In this document: one piece after another, positions 1 to 7,658 of the stretch
How the letters are laid out: each line of letters begins with the position of its first letter
Position numbering within the stretch: the stretch's first letter is position 1
Assembly (NCBI GenBank): GCA_964501525.1
Contig: CAZCSI010000003.1
Coordinates: 1-31,229 of the forward strand
Direction: 5' to 3'
Origin: CAYLVJ01 sp964501525
GTDB lineage: Bacteria; Patescibacteriota; Minisyncoccia; Minisyncoccales; CAYTKG01
DNA length: 31,229 nt
Notes under the pieces: model-generated
The model's database searches: none
What the model was told of the DNA's origin: nothing
The model's input: only the letters and a program-made list of their open reading frames with translations
Program-made: the position numbers and the translations under genes

Positions 1-1675
1 ACAGTTTCTCTCTAATGATTCTACCTGCTTTTGTCTTGGGAATCTTATCCTCATCCGTCTGAAGCTGGTCGGTTGCATATTTGGCCATATCCGGGATAAG
101 GTCCGGGGCGTAAGTTCTCATCAAAGAGAAGGCTTTGTCTATCTGCCCTTGAGGAAGCTCTTTCAACCCTTTGGCTCCCTTTGTTTCAAGTAAGGCTTTG
201 AAAGCGGCTATTTTCTCTTTATACCTTAATGCAGAGCCTAAAGATGCATATTCTGCCGCTATGGCCCTATAATCATCTCCGTGCCTTTTCTTTACATCTT
301 CTCCGAGAGAATCTATCTCTTGTCTCTGTTTACTGGTATAGCGCATCATGCCCCGGCCTAGGGCTCCCCTCCCGACGACGCCGGTTGCTGTGGCTGCCGT
401 GGATAATCCTCTAGCAGCCCACCTGGTAACAATGTTTCTGTCCTCGTCTTCGCTTACTTTTCTTAACTTACTAGGCAGAGCAGCTATGTTTCGTGAGACC
501 TTTTTGCCTGTTTCAGTACTTGCGGCCCGGTCTACGACTTGAGTTTTGGCAAAACCCGCTGCCTTTCCTGCTGCTACGGCTGGAGCTAAGGCTCCACCTG
601 CTACTATAGCCGGAGCTCTGGCTCTGACTTCTTTGAAACCCTTTATTGCATACTCGGCCCCTTCTGCACTACTTTTAAGCGCAGAAAGATAACCTAGGTA
701 GATGAAACCGAGTGCGACCCCATATGGGATAAGAGACCGGCTCAACTCTATCCAAGCATAGCCTAAAGGGCCGGCATCCGGTGGAGGAGAACCAATCATG
801 CCTCTTGCCTCTAAGAGCATATGATTACTCAGATAGACAAAAAAGGCGGCGCTTATTCCTATGAAACACCACTGAAAAAAATTTTGCCACCATGATTTCC
901 AAAAATTTTTAATAAAGGGAATAGACGGCATAGAGTTGGCTAAGAATGCTAAGGGCGCAAGGATTACGCTTAGCCAAAGAGCTAGATACCTAGCTGCAAA
1001 AAGGAAGGCAAACAGAAGAAGAGCTAAGGCATAGGCCATATTAAAAGCGACCATAACAAATCCCTGGAAAATAACTGTCAATGAGTTCATCACAACCGGG
1101 CCGGAACCAAGGGTTTGGTCAATCTGTGCTGTTTGTACGTGGGAGAACTGTGTGGCTAAATTCAGTCCGGAGAAGTTTCCTAAGAAAAAGTTCATAACTA
1201 TATTGGAGGCGTCAATAAAAACTCCGGCAATCACCCGGCTGAAGTTAGTCAGGATAACCATTGCTATAAATCGAGGCAAGCTTTTTTGCCACTTATATTC
1301 TTCAATGCCAAGAGCTGTGGTCAACCCGATAAAGGCCAAGATAATGATAAAAAACATATTGCAGAGATCTCTGACCAGTTTCCAACCAGTATCAACCAGC
1401 GGGTTTCCTGCCTCGCCCAGTCCAGTATAACTCCAGGTTATAAAGTGTTCTCCGAGAACCCATTCGAGGATATGGGATGCTGCTGCTACCGCATAACTGC
1501 TTACAGCGATAATAAGCTTTACAAGGAGGCCAATAAGATTATTGCCCATATCTGAAAACACCCCGACCAAAGGGTTTTGTCCGTATATGACAAAAGGAAA
1601 AAGCACCCCCAAAAGAGCAAGAGTGCCTAAAAATATGAGCTTGTATTTCATTTTATTTTTTAAAAAAAGATTCAT
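1..1675 (-). CDS. VirB6/TrbL-like polytopic membrane protein (partial, runs off left edge)
   Basis: The minus strand is open from an ATG at 1675 to the window edge (558 codons, no stop). It starts MNLFLKNKMKYKLIFLG; the Met at codon 9 is an alternative start. A signal-like first helix (about residues 11-32) is followed by roughly seven further hydrophobic segments up to about residue 350, then a long charged and Ala-rich tail. An N-terminal multi-helix membrane part with a hydrophilic C-terminal part is the layout of VirB6/TrbL channel proteins of type IV secretion-like systems, which CPR genomes commonly carry with VirB4 and pilin genes. It lies 21 nt downstream of rsmA on the same strand, probably co-transcribed. 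I see no clear Shine-Dalgarno site. The family call rests on topology and context, not on a diagnostic motif. Confidence 0.7.
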   Translation of the reverse strand, partial: MNLFLKNKMKYKLIFLGTLALLGVLFPFVIYGQNPLVGVFSDMGNNLIGLLVKLIIAVSSYAVAAASHILEWVLGEHFITWSYTGLGEAGNPLVDTGWKLVRDLCNMFFIIILAFIGLTTALGIEEYKWQKSLPRFIAMVILTNFSRVIAGVFIDASNIVMNFFLGNFSGLNLATQFSHVQTAQIDQTLGSGPVVMNSLTVIFQGFVMVAFNMAYALALLLFAFLFAARYLALWLSVILAPLAFLANSMPSIPFIKNFWKSWWQNFFQWCFIGISAAFFVYLSNHMLLEARGMIGSPPPDAGPLGYAWIELSRSLIPYGVALGFIYLGYLSALKSSAEGAEYAIKGFKEVRARAPAIVAGGALAPAVAAGKAAGFAKTQVVDRAASTETGKKVSRNIAALPSKLRKVSEDEDRNIVTRWAARGLSTAATATGVVGRGALGRGMMRYTSKQRQEIDSLGEDVKKRHGDDYRAIAAEYASLGSALRYKEKIAAFKALLETKGAKGLKELPQGQIDKAFSLMRTYAPDLIPDMAKYATDQLQTDEDKIPKTKAGRIIREKL

Positions 1676-1696
1676 TAGAGAATAATAACATAAAAA

Positions 1697-2554
1697 TTAT
1701 GCAAGGTGAATTTCTTTTTCCAGCTTGTTTGCCAGCTCCTTCCACTGTTTGACGGAAAGAGCTTCAGCTCTGGCTTTGGGGTTGACACCGGAACTTGTTA
1801 ATAATTTTACAATATTTTGTTTTTCCAGGTCAAACTCTTTTCTCAACACCCCTGCCAGCTGTTTCCTTCTGTGCCCAAAACCGGCTCTTGCCAGCTTGAA
1901 AAATAGCTTTTGATTTATAAGCTGCTGTTCTTTTGTAATCCTGGCCTGCCGATAGGCGGGACGGGTTGCGAGGCGCACCAGCCCGGCTTCTACGTTAGGC
2001 TGGGGCCAGAAGTGATTGCGGGGTATGGTCTGTATATATTCCGGCTCAGCATAAAGCTGGACAGCTACGCTTAGAAGATCCATATGAGGCGGCTGAGCGC
2101 AGATACTTTCAGCCACTTCTTTTTGCATCACCAGAGCCATGGCGGTTGGTGGATTATAGGATCCAAGCAGTTTTCTTGTAACCACTTTTGAGATGTTGAA
2201 AGGCAGGTTGCTGATTACTTTGTGTTTCTCGTCGACCATAAGCCGCCAGTCACGGTTGAGCTCCAGTATGTCGCCGGCTACGACTTCCACGTTGGAAAAG
2301 TTTTTTAATTCTTGTCGAAGCCAATCAGCCAGCTCCTGGTCTTTTTCTACCGCTATTACTTTTGCTACTCTACGAGCCAACTTTTTTGTTAAAACGCCTA
2401 AACCGGAGCCCACTTCAAGCACCGTGTCTTCAGGGACAAGCCGGGCTGCGTCCAAGATTTTATCGGCTGTTTGTTCTGAGGTCAGAAAATTTTGTCCTAA
2501 AAATTTTTTAGGGGAGAGGCCGAGTTCTTTTAAAATTTGCTTGGGATGTCGCAT
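1697..2554 (-). CDS. rsmA: 16S rRNA (adenine1518/1519-N6)-dimethyltransferase RsmA/KsgA
   Basis: This is a 285-residue protein of usual family length. It dimethylates two adjacent adenines in the helix 45 loop of 16S rRNA late in 30S assembly, using S-adenosylmethionine. The N-terminal KKFLGQNFL signature is at residues 16-24, the SAM-binding motif LEVGSGLG at 46-53, an acidic motif with D95, and the catalytic NLPF at 116-119 (NLPY/F in the family). The C-terminal part has the expected helical domain with FGHRRKQL. The ATG start gives the normal N-terminus. It is divergent from the M23 peptidase gene across a 213-nt region with two small palindromes, and is followed at 21 nt by the VirB6-like gene. 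Confidence 0.96.
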   Translation of the reverse strand: MRHPKQILKELGLSPKKFLGQNFLTSEQTADKILDAARLVPEDTVLEVGSGLGVLTKKLARRVAKVIAVEKDQELADWLRQELKNFSNVEVVAGDILELNRDWRLMVDEKHKVISNLPFNISKVVTRKLLGSYNPPTAMALVMQKEVAESICAQPPHMDLLSVAVQLYAEPEYIQTIPRNHFWPQPNVEAGLVRLATRPAYRQARITKEQQLINQKLFFKLARAGFGHRRKQLAGVLRKEFDLEKQNIVKLLTSSGVNPKARAEALSVKQWKELANKLEKEIHLA

Positions 2555-2600
2555 AAAACTTGATTTTTTAATAACTTGCGTTAAAATCTAATACAAGAGC

Positions 2601-2653
2601 TTTGAGGCTCAAATCTGTTTAGTTTAGAGTATTAAGCTAAAGATGAGGCCTCA
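2601..2653. promoter_or_regulatory. two related small palindromes in the divergent rsmA / M23 intergenic region
   Basis: TTTGAGGCTCAAA (2601-2613) is a 13-bp palindrome with one central base, and TGAGGCCTCA (2644-2653) is a perfect 10-bp palindrome. They share the TGAGGC / CTCAAA core and lie 30 bp apart. Between them is a weak promoter-like pair for the plus strand (TTGAGG 2602-2607, 17-bp spacer, TAGAGT 2625-2630). A divergent region with paired symmetric sites suggests a repressor operator, but no regulator is visible here. Confidence 0.35.
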
Positions 2654-2767
2654 AACGATTCTATTAAGCGTAAGCTTTATATCGGGAAAAAAATAGAAGA
2701 GAAGCTGAGACGGGGTTTTACCCGGACTCGGAGCCTGCTGAAAGTTTTAGTTAATCCCCTTGCTTGC

Positions 2768-3763
2768 TTGGGGCTGGTTTTCTTTTCTTTCTTTTTCTTT
2801 TCTCAGCTTACTTCTGAGGTTTCCTCGGAAGATCTGGTTTTAGCCAGCGTTGTTGAATGGACGCCGAAGGAAAGTCAAAATAAAGTTTTTCTCAGCCAAA
2901 AAGACCAGATTGAGGAAGAAACAGAGCTGTTGGCTGTAGGCGGCACCTGCCTTAGGGCTGCCGGACCGGTGACAATGGCCCACACTCAGACTTCGGGTGG
3001 CACTGCCGTAGCCGGGGAAAAGGGGGCAGCTCCCGGAAGAAAGGAGATTTTGGAGTACCAAGTGCAGCCCGGAGACACTCTTTCTTCTGTTGCTGAATCC
3101 TTTGGCATCTCTTTGAATACCGTATTGTGGGCCAATGACTTGGGTTCAAAATCCACCATCTCGGTAGGCCAGAAACTTACCGTATTGCCCGTTTCGGGTG
3201 TTATGCATCTTGTCAACAAAGGCGAGTCTGTCAGTCATCTCAGCCAAGCATATCAAGCGGAGATGAGCGAGATAAGGGAGTTCAACGACCTGCCGGAGGA
3301 CGACAAGATAGTCACAGGAGACCTGCTTATCGTTCCCGGAGGAAAACCTTCTGTCCAACCATCATCAGCTCCTTCTCAAACGCCTCGAGCCTCTGTTGCT
3401 TCTGCCAGCACTAACCTTATATGCCCCATACCGGCTCCGTGCGGTGTCACTCAAGGGCTTCACTGGTATAATGCCATTGACTTTTCCAATGGGGCCTGCG
3501 GCCAGCCTGTGTTCGCTTCAGCAGGGGGAACCGTACAGAAGACGGGCTACGACAAGTATGCAGGCAACTACGTACGAATTCTTCACCCCAATGGTGTGGT
3601 TACTTTTTACGGCCATTTTTCCAAGTACATAGTAAGCCCCGGACAGAGAGTTTATCAAGGCCAGATTATCGGTTATGTGGGCAACACGGGATATACCATT
3701 GGTCCGTCCGGATGCCATGTCCATTTTGAAGTTCGTGGAGCCAGAAACCCTTTTTCTTACTGA
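2768..3763 (+). CDS. secreted LysM-LysM-M23 peptidoglycan hydrolase, start uncertain
   Basis: From the TTG at 2768 the product has 331 residues: a hydrophobic N-terminus (about 2-14), a linker, LysM 1 (about 94-142, YQVQPGDTLSSVAESFGI), LysM 2 (about 145-190), a Ser/Pro linker, and an M23 (LytM-type) metallopeptidase domain (about 218-331). The M23 zinc and catalytic residues are present: H232 and D238 (HxxxxxD), H283 in YGH, and H317/H319 in HVHFE. It should be an active endopeptidase acting on peptide cross-links outside the membrane, with LysM binding glycan strands. The reading frame is open upstream to a stop at 2633 with no ATG, GTG or TTG; that stretch encodes a basic segment (KIEEKLRRGFTRTRSLLKV) that looks like the true cytoplasmic side of the signal anchor. 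A non-canonical start (for example ATT 2663) or a frameshift from ATG 2643 is therefore likely. Confidence 0.85.
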   Translation: MGLVFFSFFFFSQLTSEVSSEDLVLASVVEWTPKESQNKVFLSQKDQIEEETELLAVGGTCLRAAGPVTMAHTQTSGGTAVAGEKGAAPGRKEILEYQVQPGDTLSSVAESFGISLNTVLWANDLGSKSTISVGQKLTVLPVSGVMHLVNKGESVSHLSQAYQAEMSEIREFNDLPEDDKIVTGDLLIVPGGKPSVQPSSAPSQTPRASVASASTNLICPIPAPCGVTQGLHWYNAIDFSNGACGQPVFASAGGTVQKTGYDKYAGNYVRILHPNGVVTFYGHFSKYIVSPGQRVYQGQIIGYVGNTGYTIGPSGCHVHFEVRGARNPFSY

Positions 3764-3840
3764 TACGATTAGAGCCGCATAACGGATAAACGATTATAAT
3801 TAAATTACGAGCGTTTTTCCTTCTAAACCCTGTTAAACCC

Positions 3841-5373
3841 TTAATCGTTCAGGCGGTGTCTGACACGATACATGACTGCTTCTGAAAGGTGGTCGTTTTT
3901 TATTTCCGGTGAGTTGTCCAGATCAGCGATTGTGCGGGCTATTTTTAGAACACGGTGATAGCCCCGGGCAGTTAGTCTTCCGCTGTTGACGTATCTGCGC
4001 AGCAGCTGTCTGGAAGCGGCCGGTATGGAACAATATTTCTTAATTTGAGGCAGGGTCATTTGACTGTTGGTGGAGAGGGAAGCATTCTTGAATCTTTGAT
4101 TTTGGATTCGGCGCGCCTTTTCCACTCTTTCTCTTACTTTTTCACTTTGACCTAAATTTTCTTTTTGGACCAGCTCCTTGTAGTCAAGAGCCGGCACCTC
4201 GATAAAAATGTCAATCCGGTCTATAAGAGGACCGTGCAGTTTTCTTCTGTAACTCTTGAGCTGCTGGGTAGTGCAGGTGCATCTTCTCTTAGGGTCTTTG
4301 TAGTGGCCGCAGGGACAAGGATTAGCAGCACAGACAAGGGTAAACTGGGCCGGGAAAACAGAGCGATACCTGGCCCGGAGTATAGTGATTTTGTTTTGCT
4401 CCAAGGGCTGCCGTAGAGACTCAAGCACATCTCTGTGAAACTCCGGGAATTCGTCCAAGAAAAGGACTCCGTACTGGGACAGAGTGATCTCTCCGGGCCG
4501 GGGCGGAGTTCCGCCTCCTATGAGAGAGGTCTCTGAGGAGCTGTGGTGCGGAGAGCGGAAAGGGGGAAAAGTGACAAGCAGGTCTTTCTGAGGAAGGACT
4601 CCGGCGATGCTGTGTATCTTGGTTACTTCCAGGGCTTTTTCAAAATCAAGAGGAGGCAGTATGGAGCATATTGATTTGGCAAGCAGGGTTTTGCCCGTTC
4701 CGGGCGGACCGACCATTATGATGTGATGGTTTCCGGCTGCGGTTATCTCCAGAGCTCTTTTGGCCAGCTTTTGTCCTTTTATCCATCCGATGTCCAGAAC
4801 CTTTTTTGTTTTATCAAGCAGTTTGCCGCTATTTATGGAAGCAGGAGCTATCTGCTGTTTTCCTTTTAGATAGTTTATTGTTTCCAGTAAATTTTTAACC
4901 CCTATAACCCTGATGCCCTGAGCCAGAGAGGCTTCTTCTGCGTTTTGACGAGGGAGTATGATTTCTTCAAAGCCCTTATCTCGTGCCTCAAGCGCGAAAG
5001 AGAGCGACCCTTTAACCGGCCTTAATCTGCCGTCTAAGGCGAGCTCTCCTATAAATATTTTTCTCTCCAGTCGAAGAGGCAGCTGCTTGGTGGCGGAGAG
5101 ATAGCTTAGGGCAATGGGCAGGTCATAGAAAGAACCTTGTTTGCGCAGGTCTGCAGGGGCCAGGTTGACTAAAACTTTCTCCGGTTTGGAGTGAGGGGAA
5201 ACAAAACCAGCGCTTTTAAGCGCTGATCCGATTCTTTTCCTTGCTTCCCGAACTTCTTGAGCCGGCAGCCCCACCAGAGTGAAGGAGCGCAGTCCGGTTG
5301 TGACATCCGTCTCCACCTCAATGACCTTCGCCTCCAGGCCCAGGGTTGTAGCCGAATATGTCTTGGAAGGCAT
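3841..5373 (-). CDS. comM: YifB/ComM-family Mg-chelatase-like AAA+ ATPase
   Basis: This is a 510-residue protein, the usual length. The N-terminal ChlI-like/Lon-protease-fold domain spans about residues 1-170, followed by the AAA+ core with Walker A GPPGTGKT (222-229) and Walker B VLFLDE (303-308), the conserved Cys cluster NPCPCGHYKDPKRRCTC, and a C-terminal helical Mg_chelatase_C domain. In transformable bacteria ComM is a hexameric branch-migration helicase that extends integration of incoming single-stranded DNA. It is the last gene of the rpsO operon, 9 nt after the DksA-like gene. Together with the type IV secretion/pilin-like genes in the window it fits DNA uptake, which is an inference. 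No clear terminator is visible in the convergent gap 3764-3840. Confidence 0.93.
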   Translation of the reverse strand: MPSKTYSATTLGLEAKVIEVETDVTTGLRSFTLVGLPAQEVREARKRIGSALKSAGFVSPHSKPEKVLVNLAPADLRKQGSFYDLPIALSYLSATKQLPLRLERKIFIGELALDGRLRPVKGSLSFALEARDKGFEEIILPRQNAEEASLAQGIRVIGVKNLLETINYLKGKQQIAPASINSGKLLDKTKKVLDIGWIKGQKLAKRALEITAAGNHHIIMVGPPGTGKTLLAKSICSILPPLDFEKALEVTKIHSIAGVLPQKDLLVTFPPFRSPHHSSSETSLIGGGTPPRPGEITLSQYGVLFLDEFPEFHRDVLESLRQPLEQNKITILRARYRSVFPAQFTLVCAANPCPCGHYKDPKRRCTCTTQQLKSYRRKLHGPLIDRIDIFIEVPALDYKELVQKENLGQSEKVRERVEKARRIQNQRFKNASLSTNSQMTLPQIKKYCSIPAASRQLLRRYVNSGRLTARGYHRVLKIARTIADLDNSPEIKNDHLSEAVMYRVRHRLND

Positions 5374-5382
5374 AACACCCGA

Positions 5383-5739
5383 TTAGTTTTTACACAGCTT
5401 ACAGTATTTTGCTTCGGGGACCGCTTTTAACCTTTCTTGTTCTATCTCTTTGCCGCAGCGTTCACAAACTCCGTATTCACCCTTTTTAATTTTTTTCAGC
5501 GCCTCCTCTACTTTTTTTAGCTTCAGCTCCAAAGTTTGTTCTAAAAAACGCCGCACCTCATACTCTTCCCTCTTTTTAGCGCTGTCTTCAAGCAGGTCTT
5601 CGCTTACTTCGATGTTCATCTCCGGAAATTGAGCTTCCCAGTCCGTTTCCGACCCAGGCTTCTTTTTCGCGATGCGGCTCAGCGCCCGTTCCAGCCGCTT
5701 CTTGTTTTTTTCCAACTCTTTTTTTAATTTTTCTTTCAT
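5383..5739 (-). CDS. DksA/TraR-type C4 zinc finger protein
   Basis: This 118-residue protein has a long charged helix pair (about 1-85) and a C-terminal four-cysteine zinc finger, C92-x2-C95 and C113-x2-C116 (GVCERCGKEI ... AKYCKLCK). That is the DksA/TraR/YocK architecture, in which the coiled coil enters the RNA polymerase secondary channel. The coiled-coil tip lacks the clear DxxDxA of E. coli DksA, so ppGpp-linked activity cannot be assumed. Its ATG overlaps the TGA of the upstream membrane protein gene (ATGA at 5736-5739), which suggests translational coupling. comM follows after 9 nt. Confidence 0.85.
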   Translation of the reverse strand: MKEKLKKELEKNKKRLERALSRIAKKKPGSETDWEAQFPEMNIEVSEDLLEDSAKKREEYEVRRFLEQTLELKLKKVEEALKKIKKGEYGVCERCGKEIEQERLKAVPEAKYCKLCKN

Positions 5740-7658
5740 ATTTCCTCTTGCTGCTCAAAAAACATATTTTGTTCTTCAGGAACCGCATCCTGCTCCTGAA
5801 GAAACATGTATTGGTCTTCAAGCAGGTCAATGGTTTTGACAATACTGCTTCCCGAGGTTGTCAGCACAAATCGGCCCTTATAAATCGTCCAGCATATTCC
5901 AAAATCATTGCCTGGGAAAGAGAGATAACGAAGATAAACTCCTCTGTGTTCTCCTATCTGGAAGATGTTTGTTCCGGCCTTGTCTTGCTTTCCTAAAATC
6001 AAGAGCAGTTCGTCGGTGTCGTTTTCTATTGTTTCCTCCCACTGTTTCATACCCAGGTAGGCGTTGTCTCCGTTGTCTACCTCTGCAACTATTCCAAGCC
6101 TAATCCCGGTCCCCGAGTTGTAGAGAAAGAAGGTAGCCGCATCCTCCAGTTCTTGTTCCAGCCGGTTCGGCGCTTCAATCCCGAAAGCGTTGAAAAACTC
6201 ATTCAGGCCTATGTACCTGTTTTCTTCTGTTGTGTTTCTGAATAGAAGGCGGTGTATTTCTCGTTCCGGGATTTGCTGGCTCAACACGCTTTCCAGGCCT
6301 TCTCGTATCTCATCCTGACTGGAGATGTCTCTGGTTTTTGTTTCGTCTACAGGAATCAGGGCTTGTGGAGCAGCGACGAGGGGTTGTTCTTCGTCTGGTT
6401 GTTCTTCATCTGGTTGTTCGTCGTGACAAGCTTCTTCGTACCAGAAACAACCTTCTTGTTCACATCTTTCTTTTGAAGTGTATTCAATGCATCTTTCAGT
6501 TGCCGGGGGCTGGGATACCGGGGGTTTTGTGACGGAAGGAACGCCTGACCGAAAAAAGAACCAATATATGAAAAGGGAGGCCAAAACTATCGATGCCAAG
6601 GCAGCGACTCCGATTAAAACCCGAACCCAGTTCCTCTTTTTACTGCCGGCCCGGACCGGATATTTTTCCAGCTCGGATACGGGCTCCCTCACTTCGTCAG
6701 GAAGAGTTGTTTTCGGTTTGGGTTTGGATTTCCATCTTTCCTCCAGCGACTCTTTAAATTTTAATTCTTCTTTTTCTTTGTGCTCCCGCCGGGTTTTGCT
6801 CAATTCCCGCAATCTTCTTTTGGCTCTTTCTATTTCCCCGATTTGTTTTTCTTCAGGTGTCCGAAAAATTATTTCTTCTGCTCTTTTTTTCAGCTCTTTT
6901 GTTTCGTCCGATTCCCTGACAGCAGGCGATTTCTGTTCAAGCTTTTTTAATTTTTCCCGTTTTTCAGTAGCTTTGCGCTGCAGCCCCCTTTGTTGTTCCT
7001 TGCGTTTTTCTTGCTTTTTTTCCAGCTTCTGTTTTTCTGTTTCGTTCTCTATCCGGCTTTTCTCGCTTTCCATCTCCTGGATTCTTTTGTTGACTTTTCT
7101 TTCTTCTTCCTTCAGGGCCGCTAATTCTTCCTGAATCCTTATTTTTTCGTCTATTAGTTTTTCCTTTTTCTGCAGCTTCTTCTCTAACTCTTCAGCTTTC
7201 TTTTCTTCAATCTCCTGCTCGGGCTCAGGTACTTCTTCTTCAGTTTCTTCTTCAATCTCCTGCTCGGGCTCAAGTACTTCTTCTTCAGTTTCTTCTTTAA
7301 TTGTTTCTTCCGGTTCCGGAGCCTCTTGTTCAAGAATCTTTTCCAGGTCAACAACCCGCTTCAGTTCCGTGCCCTCTCCCATGGGAGCCGTTAAGCTTTC
7401 TGGTTCTTGTTTTTCGATATCAGGACTTGGTGGTGCTGGAGGCGCTTCGGGTTTTTCCTTCTCCTCCTCCTTCTCTTTCTCCTTCTTCTCTTCTGTTTTT
7501 TTCTGCAGCCCTATGATTCTCTTTCTTTCTTCTTCTGCCTGAGAAAGCCGAATACGCGCCAAGTCTCTTTTCATGGTTTTTAGTTCGTATTCTTTTGCAG
7601 GGGGAACCTTACTCTCTTCTTTATCTCTTTCCTCTAAATTGTTTTTTGGAGTGTCCAT
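5736..7658 (-). CDS. large coiled-coil single-pass membrane protein of unknown function
   Basis: I start this at the ATG at 7658 (640 residues) because AAGGAG lies a few bases upstream; the frame is open further, to 7742, inside pnp. The start overlaps the last 38 nt of pnp. Residues 1-340 are extremely Glu/Lys-rich with predicted coiled coil and a tandem 15-residue repeat (EETEEEVLEPEQEIE, then the same with P for L) near 121-151. One transmembrane helix lies at about 344-368. The outside part has a small Cys motif (C390, C399, C404, C411), an acidic EEQPDEEQP linker, and a globular domain (about 440-610) with a FFLYNSGTGIRLGIVAEV stretch, ending in a Gln/Glu-rich tail. The cytoplasmic coil may tether something to the envelope. 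I do not recognise the family. The ATGA overlap couples it to the DksA-like gene. Confidence 0.85.
   Translation of the reverse strand: MDTPKNNLEERDKEESKVPPAKEYELKTMKRDLARIRLSQAEEERKRIIGLQKKTEEKKEKEKEEEKEKPEAPPAPPSPDIEKQEPESLTAPMGEGTELKRVVDLEKILEQEAPEPEETIKEETEEEVLEPEQEIEEETEEEVPEPEQEIEEKKAEELEKKLQKKEKLIDEKIRIQEELAALKEEERKVNKRIQEMESEKSRIENETEKQKLEKKQEKRKEQQRGLQRKATEKREKLKKLEQKSPAVRESDETKELKKRAEEIIFRTPEEKQIGEIERAKRRLRELSKTRREHKEKEELKFKESLEERWKSKPKPKTTLPDEVREPVSELEKYPVRAGSKKRNWVRVLIGVAALASIVLASLFIYWFFFRSGVPSVTKPPVSQPPATERCIEYTSKERCEQEGCFWYEEACHDEQPDEEQPDEEQPLVAAPQALIPVDETKTRDISSQDEIREGLESVLSQQIPEREIHRLLFRNTTEENRYIGLNEFFNAFGIEAPNRLEQELEDAATFFLYNSGTGIRLGIVAEVDNGDNAYLGMKQWEETIENDTDELLLILGKQDKAGTNIFQIGEHRGVYLRYLSFPGNDFGICWTIYKGRFVLTTSGSSIVKTIDLLEDQYMFLQEQDAVPEEQNMFFEQQEEI
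7208..7297 (-). repeat. 45-bp tandem duplication inside the coiled-coil protein gene
   Basis: Two near-identical 45-bp units begin at 7208 and 7253 (each starts CAATCTCCTGCTCGGGCTCA on the plus strand, the second with one change right after). They encode the doubled EETEEEV(L/P)EPEQEIE segment. The period keeps the frame, so copy number could vary without breaking the protein. Confidence 0.8.

Noticed and set aside
6478..7134. 218-codon plus-strand Ser-rich frame opposite the coiled-coil gene
   Set aside because: Ser/Phe-rich composition is the mirror of Glu/Lys codons on the real strand.
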